Source of the DNA: Treponema sp. UBA4267
GTDB taxonomy: Bacteria; Spirochaetota; Spirochaetia; Treponematales; Treponemataceae
Direction: 5' to 3'
Assembly (NCBI GenBank): GCA_002395155.1
Contig: DGWD01000004.1
Coordinates: 63,456 to 105,462, forward strand
DNA length: 42,007 nucleotides
Below the pieces are notes generated by a model. That model made no database searches. It saw nothing but the letters and a program-made list of their open reading frames with translations, and had not been told where the DNA came from. Each line of letters starts with the position of its first letter. Positions within the stretch are counted from its first letter, which is position 1. Positions 34,488 through 42,007 of the stretch are shown in pieces. The position numbers and the translations under genes are program-made.

Positions 34488-37409
34488 TTAATATACTCCA
34501 TAGGAATAATATTTAAAATATAAATCAGTCAGATACTTTTTATCAGCATATTTACAGTTATTCTCTTGCAAGGTTTTTGAAATTGCTTTATTTATAACTT
34601 TTCTTGTATTTTCATTCTTTGAAAAATAATCATGAACTATTGAAGATTGGTTATAAATCCATTTAATATTAAATTGTTCAAAAGGAAAGGATTCTGGACT
34701 AATTAAGAAATCAAACAATGGTGTATATCCTAAATAGATTTTATAATCTTCTTTATTTAGATCTCCTTTAAAACATAAAAATCCAATTTCAATTAGATTA
34801 TTTTCAGATTTTTTATCGATAAATTCCTTTTTTGTTTTTAATATTTTATCTTCAAGATATTCATGTATTATTGTAATTTCGGATTTTTTTAATTTTTCCC
34901 CCATATGAATTAAGTTTATTATTATTCCAATATTAAAATTGCTGCTTTGTATTTTTTGTGTTGCTAAATTCCTTATATCGAGTTTATTCTGTTTGTTTAC
35001 AATATTATAATACAATATTAATTCCTTTATAGGATAATTTGGACAATCTCTTAAAACTTTCTGTATTAATTCATTAAATGTTTTTATAACAGTCAGATTT
35101 GTATTTGTAATAAATTCTGATAATACAGAAAAATCACAATCATTAGGGGGATATTCAATTTTTTTAGTCTTTAATATTTCTATTCTTTCTTCAATTTTTT
35201 TAATTAAATACTTTACAATAATTGTTTGAGTTTTGAAGTTTACGCAACTATTTTCATTTTGAAAATTTAAAAAAGACCATCGTAATTGGTTTGGAATATC
35301 TACAAATGAATTATTTAAGATTATGTTTGAAATATATTCTACTGTAGTAGGATACAGAACTATGTGTGTTAGAATTTCTAAACAAACAGAAAGTTTTTTT
35401 GAAAAATAATGAATTAAGTTTGAATTTCCTGAAGATATTACCGTTTCAATATAATAATTAAAAAGATTTTTAGCAGCTTGGTTTATAAATTTTTCATTTC
35501 TTATAAGTAGTTTTTTTATATCATATTTATAAAATATTTGCTGAATTTCGTTTTTAGTGAAATATTTTATAAAACAATAAAAATCAATTTCATCAAAATA
35601 AATATTTTCGTTTTCATCAAACCTATGGAATGGATTTTCAGAAAATGTGTGTTTACACATTTCAGTTGATTTGAACAATTGTTGTTCCATTATTACTTTA
35701 ATTGATGTTTTAAACTCATTGAATTCATCAGTTAATAAATAGTTTCCAAGAACAAAATGAAGTGAATTTAAAATAAAATAAGTTCCTTTCCAAAAGGATG
35801 TTAAACCAATTTCAATAGTATTTGATGTATTAGTGTTTTCTATCTTATCAGCTATATTTTGTGCATTATATTTATTTTGATATAAATGACTTAATGAATA
35901 CATGTTTCGAAAGATATTATATTTAATTTTAAAATCTCTTGGTAATTCATCGAAAATATCTTCCTCATTTTTGGGTATTCTGGAAATTTCAGTAAAATTA
36001 TATAAATATGAATTTGAATTTTTCATTTCATGAAGATTAAAAATGTTTTTTTGAGATAAATAATATAACAAATATTTTTTTGAATTAAATGTTTCAAAGG
36101 CAATTTGTTGATATAATTTATATGCTTCGTCAAACCTTCCTAAAGTAAATAAATAATATGCCTTTTTATAATTATTAAAATCGTTTTTATAATTTTTATT
36201 TACATACTGTAATATTTTCTTATAGTCAAATAATATTAAGTTTCTATCTGCAACAAAATCTTTTTCAAAAATGATTTTTTGTCTATCTCTAATAGTATAA
36301 AAGATTCCAGCTTTTTTAAAAACACTTAATATCGTAGTATATTTATATAGATCCTCTTTAGGTATTTTTTTATTATTATTTCGTTTTTTACAATAATCTA
36401 GAAATAATTTTAAGATATCTGGTTGTGATGGTATGGTAATAATTTCACCATAAGAAGGTATGTCAACATAATATTTTAAAGTCTTTATTATATCTTCATG
36501 TCTTAAAGCAAAAAAAGAATCCAAAGGTTCTAATTTTTTATATAATAAATTAAAATTAAATTTATGATTTGTTTTTGAAAAATTATTATCTTGTTTTGAA
36601 ATTAAGAAGTTTAAAATTGTTTTATATCGTTGAATAAACTTTGTTTTCTTTTGTTGATTGGCAGGAAAAAAATCATGCCAATCAACAATTCTTAATCCTC
36701 TAGATTCTTGATATTCAATATCTGATTTTATTAATTTAGCATCATCAGTATATATAAAAACAGGCTTGAATTTTTCTTTTAAACAATTGTGAACCCAATT
36801 TAATATATATCTAATTGTGAAATCCTGAAGACTATAACCAACAAAAATAACAAGATTTGATGCAAAAACAGATTTTATTAAAGTATCTACTAATTTATGG
36901 TCGGTAGAATAATTCATATAATCTGAATCCTTAAACACAATATTTTTGCTTTTATAATCTCCATGTGCTTTTATTATATAGTGTTCTCCATGTACTGAAG
37001 TAATTTCATCTTCTTTAGAAACACTTATATATGTTTTAAAATTTTTTATTGCTGCTTTTTCAATTAAATCATCAAAGTTTGTAGTAATAAAATTTACAGG
37101 GGAAAAATCAAAAAAAATATCATGTATTTCATTTGGTTTTAATATATTCTCAGAAAAGTTATCTTTTAGAAATTGATTATATTCATCTTCTGAATTATGA
37201 AAAAATGCTTCTGCAATACTTAAATAGTCATCTGTAGAATAATATTTCCTTTTTTTGCTGTTTAATTTCAAATCTAATTCTTGTATTAATTGGTTCCATC
37301 CTTTCATTCCAGAACATCTTGATACGCCTGCACCCACAAAGAATGTTAAATTATTATGCTTTGAAGCGAAAGATATATTTTCGATTATCTTTGAATAATC
37401 ATTTTTCAT
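34488..37409 (-). CDS. dsr2: DSR2-like SIR2-domain NADase, full length
   Basis: 973 residues. The SIR2 domain (about 1-275) has the NAD-binding GAGVS (26-30), TTNFDD with catalytic N111, KAHGD with H149, and FVGYSLQD (189-196). The remaining 700 residues are helical. From memory of Bacillus DSR2 (about 1005 residues) the match is not only in SIR2: KKAYYLFTLGRFDEAY and YYLSQKN in the middle, and FDFLISPESFPFEQF near the end, have counterparts at similar places. DSR2 kills the infected cell by emptying NAD when it binds phage tail tube protein. Start has AGGACAG upstream. It lies 21 bp after hsdR. The catalytic residues are present. Confidence 0.85.
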   Translation of the reverse strand: MKNDYSKIIENISFASKHNNLTFFVGAGVSRCSGMKGWNQLIQELDLKLNSKKRKYYSTDDYLSIAEAFFHNSEDEYNQFLKDNFSENILKPNEIHDIFFDFSPVNFITTNFDDLIEKAAIKNFKTYISVSKEDEITSVHGEHYIIKAHGDYKSKNIVFKDSDYMNYSTDHKLVDTLIKSVFASNLVIFVGYSLQDFTIRYILNWVHNCLKEKFKPVFIYTDDAKLIKSDIEYQESRGLRIVDWHDFFPANQQKKTKFIQRYKTILNFLISKQDNNFSKTNHKFNFNLLYKKLEPLDSFFALRHEDIIKTLKYYVDIPSYGEIITIPSQPDILKLFLDYCKKRNNNKKIPKEDLYKYTTILSVFKKAGIFYTIRDRQKIIFEKDFVADRNLILFDYKKILQYVNKNYKNDFNNYKKAYYLFTLGRFDEAYKLYQQIAFETFNSKKYLLYYLSQKNIFNLHEMKNSNSYLYNFTEISRIPKNEEDIFDELPRDFKIKYNIFRNMYSLSHLYQNKYNAQNIADKIENTNTSNTIEIGLTSFWKGTYFILNSLHFVLGNYLLTDEFNEFKTSIKVIMEQQLFKSTEMCKHTFSENPFHRFDENENIYFDEIDFYCFIKYFTKNEIQQIFYKYDIKKLLIRNEKFINQAAKNLFNYYIETVISSGNSNLIHYFSKKLSVCLEILTHIVLYPTTVEYISNIILNNSFVDIPNQLRWSFLNFQNENSCVNFKTQTIIVKYLIKKIEERIEILKTKKIEYPPNDCDFSVLSEFITNTNLTVIKTFNELIQKVLRDCPNYPIKELILYYNIVNKQNKLDIRNLATQKIQSSNFNIGIIINLIHMGEKLKKSEITIIHEYLEDKILKTKKEFIDKKSENNLIEIGFLCFKGDLNKEDYKIYLGYTPLFDFLISPESFPFEQFNIKWIYNQSSIVHDYFSKNENTRKVINKAISKTLQENNCKYADKKYLTDLYFKYYSYGVY

Positions 37410-37430
37410 TTTATTTCTGTCCTATGTAAT

Positions 37431-40400
37431 TTACGCCACACGCGCATTCTCATTCACACTACGAATAATCGCAATCAACCTGTTCTGCGCCTTAGAATTA
37501 AACAGGCTAAAGAACTTGCCAGGTCTGTCAAACGGAGGCTTACCATCGCCAAGGCGTTCAAGATTAATCTCGCCTTGTTCAATGATGTTCTCAATAATCA
37601 CTTTTACAAATTCAATCTGCTTAATGTTTAGATTGAACTCAGAAATAAAATCTGCAAAAAGCTCATTTACTTTCTGGCGGTCCATCTTAGCAATAGAACG
37701 AACAAAAACGCCTAACGGTTTACCTTCGCTTATCTTCTCAAACTGTTCTGTGGTTCCAAGTTCTTTAGTGAATACATCGTTCAGTTTATCAAAATCTGAC
37801 TGGCTCAAACGAACATTATTTCGAAGTTTAATAATAGCTTCGTCATCTAAGTGTTCTGTAATGTAAGAGTTAACTTTCTTCTGATATGCTTCAAAATTGT
37901 TTGCAGTATATACTGGGGTTCCTTCCCTTATAGTAAGGGTTTTATCAATATAATCTACATATCTAACAGGTTTCTTTTTGCTTTCAACAAGAAACTTAAT
38001 CAGTTCACGAACTTTTACTCTCATATCTTCCAAATCGAGGAGTGTTGCAGATGGGTAATATGAATCATCAACAATTCTAGTAAGAAGTGGTATTTGAGCT
38101 TTTACTTGTTCAATGTTTGCTTTCTTTTTCAAAAGAATATTTGCATCGTTTACAATCTGTTCCTGTTGCTTCGAATAGTTCTTTTTCTGGCATTTTAATA
38201 CTTCAATACCATAAACAAGATTATCGAATCCTTTTGCATAAACATCAAACTCAACCATATAAACAAGTTGAGCTACATGCTTTTTTAGATTCTCAACATC
38301 TTCATCTTCAAGATTCTTAAATGCATTAATATCCTGAAACTTCAGAACATGTTTTTTATGCAGATGAACAGCTGTAAGGTTCAAGTTTAATTCTCGAATT
38401 TGTCTGTTTACAATACAAACAAGTTCATGTCTGTATTTCTCATACTCAGGAGTCTGATATTCTGCAGCCTGTAATTCCTTAATAATTTCCACGCGGCGGT
38501 TAAAAATACTTTCAGTAAGACTTACAGTTTCGCTGCCTTTTACACCGTCCTTGTTTACACGGAAGAACTCAAAGTTTCTAAGCCAGTCAAAAATGTAAAA
38601 ATATTTCTTGCCTTCATAAATGCCGTTCTTTCCGTCACAACAAGAAAGTTCCGGACAAAGACGTGTACCACGGCCAATCATCTGATTAAACTTAATCTTG
38701 CTCATTACTTTCTTAAAGAAAACAAGATTAACAACTTCCGGCACGTCCACACCAGTATCAAGCATATCAACACTTACAGCAATAAATGGATTTTGATCCG
38801 GCTTTTCAAAATCTGCAATTGTTTGTTCAACTTTACTGTCATCACAAACAATTCTTGCACAGAATCCGCCTTTCAATTGCGGGTACATTTCATCAAAAGT
38901 ATCAACAATAAACTGAGCATGCTTTTTGTTATATGCAAAAATAATTGTCTTACCAAGCTTATCACCGGCATCAGTTTTAATGCCGTTTTCCATAAGCTCT
39001 TCAATAACTTTCTTTACAGTGTCTTTGTTGAAAACAAATTTATTGATGTCACTTGGTGGAGCTTCTTCAAAATCAGAAGCTCCTTCTTCTTTGTACTGGT
39101 CTTCAATTGCCTTACGGTCTTCTTCACTCAAATCATCAAAGTGAATACCCTTATCAATAAAGGTTGTAGAGTTTTCAACAGGATAATAATCAACTAAATA
39201 ACCGGCTTTTATAGCTTCTTCGTAAGTGTAGTTATAAGTCGGGTTTCCGTGTTCCAGTTCAAAAAAGTCGAATGTACTTCGTTCAACTTCTTCTCGTGGA
39301 GTAGCGGTCAGTCCTACAAGGTATGCATCAAAATAATCAAAGATAGCGCGGTACTTTTTAAAAATACTTCTGTGTGCTTCATCAATGATTATCAAGTCAA
39401 AATGAGCTGGAGTATAGAGTCTTTCTCCGTCTTCAGTTTTATCAGTATCAATAGCATTAAGAATTGTCGGGTAAGTTGAAAATACAATTCTTGCATTCTT
39501 GTCATTTTGTCTAGATTTATAATCCAGCATATTACAAAGCGACATTGATTTAAGATGCTCTTTGTAATTTGAATAAGCCTGTTTTACAAGCTGAATGCGG
39601 TCGGTCAAAAAGAGGATGTTGGTTGCATAATTTGCACGTGCAAAAACATCTGTAAGACTGATTACAGTTCTTGTCTTTCCGGTTCCTGTTGCCATTACCA
39701 GAAGGAACTTTCTGAATCCTTCATTTGCAGATTTTACAACAGCCTTAATAGCTGCCATCTGATAATCACGGCCGGTAATTTCTTTATTAATCTGGATAGC
39801 GTTTATATCTTCTTTAAGGGAACGACGATCTACAAGCTTCTGCAAATCTCCCTGGCTGAATACCATACTTACACGGCGTGGAGCTGCCTGTAAATCATCC
39901 CAGAAATTGCAGTCAAATCCATTAGTATAGAAAATGAAAGGTCTCTGTCCATATTCACGTTCAAGACAGTCTGCATAATCTTTAGCCTGCTGCTTTCCAA
40001 TGTTAGGATCTTTACTTGTTTTTTTAGCTTCAACAACAGCAAGAGGTTTATGGTCTTTTCCAAAAAGAACATAATCAACAAAGCCGTCTGAATGTTTATC
40101 GCCCATGTCATGAACAGGATACTCTTCCTGAACCATAACACCATCAAATTGCCAGCCAAGTTTTTTCAAATCCTCATCAATGAACAGCTTACGAGTAGTC
40201 TTTTCATCAATAGTTTCATAATTGATTTTACTGTCGTCTTTAGGTTTTGATTTATTACTTGTTAATGCTTTCTGTAAATCGGCAAGCTGCTTTTTGAGGT
40301 CTGCAATCGACTGTTCTTTTTCATCAAGCTCACTACGGTACTTATCGATTTCTTCCTGATTCTTTTTTACAATAATGGTCGCTTTGTTTGCCGGAATAAG

Positions 40401-40811
40401 AGTTTCATCAAATGTGCGACTTTCATATGTACTGCTGTAAGTAAAAACAATCCAGTTTAAGAAATTAAAAAGAGCCTTAAGGGAAAGAAGAGCGCGAGCT
40501 TTATCAATTTCTGTATTTGAGTGAACAGCCTGATTACCAACTTTAATTACAATCTGTAAATCTTTCTGAATATTTCCAGGAACAATATTTACAAAGCTTT
40601 TGTCATGAACAAGAACCTGAATGCTGTCGTCATAAGGCATGTACAAATCATCATCAACACTGTACATCCAGTTCACAGCCTGTTCCACACACTTACGAGC
40701 AGAAATACCGCAGAACATTGTAGATTTATTGTATTGTTTTTCGGCTTCGTTTGCTAAAGAAGCAAATGCGGAGAATTCTTTATAGGCTAGCAAGTATTCA
40801 AAGTTTGACAT
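37431..40811 (-). CDS. hsdR: type I restriction enzyme R subunit
   Basis: 1126 residues. An N-terminal DUF4145-like helical domain (about 1-135) and a coiled coil (about 150-185) precede the HSDR_N nuclease. D246 (GFVDYV) and E261/K263 (EAKK) form the PD-(D/E)XK site. The SF2 motor has Walker A MATGTGKT (373-380), DEAH (477-480), GLTATP and the motif VI region QMIGRGTRL. The C-terminal end resembles the EcoEI R C-terminal domain. All catalytic motifs look intact. It is much less AT-rich than the three genes after it. AAGGGA precedes the ATG. No hsdM is visible, so it would lie beyond the right edge. Confidence 0.95.
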   Translation of the reverse strand: MSNFEYLLAYKEFSAFASLANEAEKQYNKSTMFCGISARKCVEQAVNWMYSVDDDLYMPYDDSIQVLVHDKSFVNIVPGNIQKDLQIVIKVGNQAVHSNTEIDKARALLSLKALFNFLNWIVFTYSSTYESRTFDETLIPANKATIIVKKNQEEIDKYRSELDEKEQSIADLKKQLADLQKALTSNKSKPKDDSKINYETIDEKTTRKLFIDEDLKKLGWQFDGVMVQEEYPVHDMGDKHSDGFVDYVLFGKDHKPLAVVEAKKTSKDPNIGKQQAKDYADCLEREYGQRPFIFYTNGFDCNFWDDLQAAPRRVSMVFSQGDLQKLVDRRSLKEDINAIQINKEITGRDYQMAAIKAVVKSANEGFRKFLLVMATGTGKTRTVISLTDVFARANYATNILFLTDRIQLVKQAYSNYKEHLKSMSLCNMLDYKSRQNDKNARIVFSTYPTILNAIDTDKTEDGERLYTPAHFDLIIIDEAHRSIFKKYRAIFDYFDAYLVGLTATPREEVERSTFDFFELEHGNPTYNYTYEEAIKAGYLVDYYPVENSTTFIDKGIHFDDLSEEDRKAIEDQYKEEGASDFEEAPPSDINKFVFNKDTVKKVIEELMENGIKTDAGDKLGKTIIFAYNKKHAQFIVDTFDEMYPQLKGGFCARIVCDDSKVEQTIADFEKPDQNPFIAVSVDMLDTGVDVPEVVNLVFFKKVMSKIKFNQMIGRGTRLCPELSCCDGKNGIYEGKKYFYIFDWLRNFEFFRVNKDGVKGSETVSLTESIFNRRVEIIKELQAAEYQTPEYEKYRHELVCIVNRQIRELNLNLTAVHLHKKHVLKFQDINAFKNLEDEDVENLKKHVAQLVYMVEFDVYAKGFDNLVYGIEVLKCQKKNYSKQQEQIVNDANILLKKKANIEQVKAQIPLLTRIVDDSYYPSATLLDLEDMRVKVRELIKFLVESKKKPVRYVDYIDKTLTIREGTPVYTANNFEAYQKKVNSYITEHLDDEAIIKLRNNVRLSQSDFDKLNDVFTKELGTTEQFEKISEGKPLGVFVRSIAKMDRQKVNELFADFISEFNLNIKQIEFVKVIIENIIEQGEINLERLGDGKPPFDRPGKFFSLFNSKAQNRLIAIIRSVNENARVA

Positions 40812-40829
40812 TTTACAATTCCCTTATTT

Positions 40830-41102
40830 CTAGGCTAAATATTCTTTTCTTAAACTTTCAAATTTATCAAAAAGTTCTTCTTTGTTTTCAACCTCTATTC
40901 CGTTTTCATCATAAAAGCTAAATAAATCTTTTAGAAGAATAGGAAGCTGGTTGGAATCCGAACAATCTATTACATTTTTTGTTTTTTGAAGTGCCTGAAT
41001 TTTTACACCATCATCAAGATTATCTTCTGGAATAGATTCAATTGCTTCAATACTATTGTTAAGTATTTCTATGATACATGAATGATAAGTGCATTTATGC
41101 AT
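40830..41102 (-). CDS. small acidic protein between hsdS and hsdR, unknown
   Basis: From the ATG at 41102 it encodes 90 residues, rich in Asp/Glu/Asn, without membrane segment or signal, ending KEELFDKFESLRKEYLA. The ATG overlaps the TGA of an upstream open frame (TGATG), so it would be translationally coupled if that frame is translated. It lies 18 bp before hsdR. A restriction-linked regulator or anti-restriction partner is conceivable but nothing in the sequence shows it. Confidence 0.55.
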   Translation of the reverse strand: MHKCTYHSCIIEILNNSIEAIESIPEDNLDDGVKIQALQKTKNVIDCSDSNQLPILLKDLFSFYDENGIEVENKEELFDKFESLRKEYLA

Positions 41103-41242
41103 CAAAAGTTCTTTAATTCAGACAAAATGCTATTCGCATTAAACTTATTACAATTTGCTATCGAATTAATATAATTATTAAGAGTTTGGATTAAATCATT
41201 ATTTAATAATTTTCTATTTTCATTTATATAATTGGAAATTGT
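41102..41242 (-). pseudogene. 46-codon open frame after the hsdS/49-aa ORF stop
   Basis: Directly after the TAG at 41243-41245 the same frame stays open for 46 codons (Asn-rich helical peptide, ending SELKNF) to a TGA at 41102-41104. That TGA overlaps the start of the next gene. No start codon with a Shine-Dalgarno sequence is visible, so it is either a read-through tail or the 3' remnant of a lost gene. Confidence 0.35.
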
Positions 41243-41392
41243 CTAAGTTACTCCTGCTTTCATTTTATTAAGTTCACGTTCATTTGCTTTCTCCCATGCG
41301 TAATCAGCATAAAGAAAACCAGCACCTAAACCAAACTTATCGGAAATAGTCCAAGTTGAAAATAAATCTAAAATTCCGCGGAATAATCCCAT
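41243..41392 (-). CDS. 49-aa ORF now fused to the end of hsdS
   Basis: ATG 41392 to TAG 41243 encodes 49 residues starting MGLFRGILDLFSTW and ending MKAGVT. GGAG lies about eight bases upstream and an extended -10 (TGGTATAAT, 41414-41422) lies about 22 bp from the ATG. It thus has the parts of an independent gene while also forming the C-terminus of the hsdS frame. No family recognised. Confidence 0.45.
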   Translation of the reverse strand: MGLFRGILDLFSTWTISDKFGLGAGFLYADYAWEKANERELNKMKAGVT

Positions 41393-42007
41393 TTTCTTTC
41401 TCCAGATTTGATAATTATACCACAACTTTTCATATATAGCCATTTCAAATTTTGATTTGTCGATTTGCTGGACGAAAGAAATAAAATCATTTTGTCTATT
41501 AAGCGGAGGATTTATAATTCGAAGTGATTTTATTGCATCAAAATTCAATCCTGCTTTTACAGCATTTTGATTCTTCTTTGAAAACTGGATTTTTCCACCT
41601 TCTGTTTCAAGGAAATATGAAACAAATAATGGATTTATTTTAGATGTATCAAGTCTTACAAGTGATAAATGCTGGTTAATGTATGCTCCATAAGCAGCAA
41701 TGTCTTTTGAAATAACGCCGGTTCTTCCTAAATCCGCTGTAATACTTATTAACAAATCATTTTCTTTTACTTTTGTTCTTTCAGCTTCTTTATTTTCCGG
41801 AGCTTTTACGTGTTGTACATCATCAATATTGATTTTGCTATTTTTAACATTTTTTATAGTTAGAAATAATTCGCCATCTTTTGAAAAATATTCAGACCAC
41901 CCCCTAGATCCAGATGTTAGAAAAGTAATGTAATCTGATAATTGATTTATCTTCCAGCCTAGAGGATTTTGAATAGGATCTCCAAACATCTCGATAAATC
42001 GGGATTT
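41243..42007 (-). CDS. hsdS: type I specificity subunit HsdS, C-terminal half (partial, chimeric end)
   Basis: The frame enters from the right edge (KSRFIEMFGDPIQNP, the conserved segment between the two target-recognition domains) and continues through a second recognition domain to FISFVQQIDKSKF, the usual C-terminal conserved helix. HsdS proteins normally end about 20-25 residues after that. Here the frame runs on through about 20 residues encoded by what looks like promoter DNA, then a 49-residue ORF. So the last 70 residues or so are not HsdS-like. The second domain sets half of the recognition site. The first half and hsdM lie outside the window. Whether this protein still assembles is open. 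Confidence 0.85.
   Translation of the reverse strand, partial: KSRFIEMFGDPIQNPLGWKINQLSDYITFLTSGSRGWSEYFSKDGELFLTIKNVKNSKINIDDVQHVKAPENKEAERTKVKENDLLISITADLGRTGVISKDIAAYGAYINQHLSLVRLDTSKINPLFVSYFLETEGGKIQFSKKNQNAVKAGLNFDAIKSLRIINPPLNRQNDFISFVQQIDKSKFEMAIYEKLWYNYQIWRKKMGLFRGILDLFSTWTISDKFGLGAGFLYADYAWEKANERELNKMKAGVT
41414..41422 (-). promoter_or_regulatory. extended -10 promoter element inside the hsdS frame
   Basis: On the minus strand TGGTATAAT is a perfect extended -10 element. No -35 hexamer is clear. It is followed after about 22 bp by the ATG of the 49-aa ORF, with GGAG in between. Confidence 0.45.

Overview
The window looks like a piece of a spirochaete chromosome, most likely Treponema. 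The evidence is the AT-rich composition, the flagellar rod genes (FlgF/FlgG-type pair plus a rod-binding FlgJ-type protein without muramidase), several lipoproteins, and the gene assortment. No 16S rRNA or other decisive marker is present, so genus is an inference.

Positions 1-30000 are mostly housekeeping. A tRNA 5' end runs off the left edge. It is followed by an SPFH-like protein and glycogen synthase glgA (minus strand). Next come a small membrane protein and cca (plus), trpS (minus), folC (plus) and alr (minus). A plus operon encodes a lipoprotein, threonine synthase thrC and a membrane-anchored propeller-like protein. A minus block carries murC, ppk2, yicC and cmk. The flagellar cluster flgF-flgG-flgJ-type (minus) starts at a good sigma-28 promoter candidate and contains an odd 7-bp tandem repeat. 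A lipobox-bearing, multi-TM SpoIIE/PP2C phosphatase, glgC and a J-domain protein follow on plus. A tight minus operon murG-cvpA-holB-histidine kinase-NtrC-type regulator comes next. The core part ends with a membrane GGDEF(degenerate)-EAL c-di-GMP phosphodiesterase whose leader holds an intrinsic terminator.

Positions 30000-42007 are accessory and all genes read on the minus strand. From the right edge leftwards: the 3' half of a type I specificity gene hsdS with an abnormal C-terminus, a small ORF, hsdR, a full-length DSR2-like SIR2 NADase, a HEPN/Toprim-associated protein, an HExxH putative metallopeptidase, a protein with two identically spaced zinc ribbons, and a decayed gene. The genes from hsdR to the metallopeptidase are separated by only 21, 49 and 31 bp. 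This suggests one transcript in which a restriction system carries a second, abortive-type defence cassette. The SIR2 + Toprim + metallopeptidase cassette is the strongest candidate for an undescribed multi-gene defence system here.

Family assignments rest on motifs and recalled family sequences. No database search was run. Several starts were moved downstream to codons with a proper ribosome binding site, as noted per gene.
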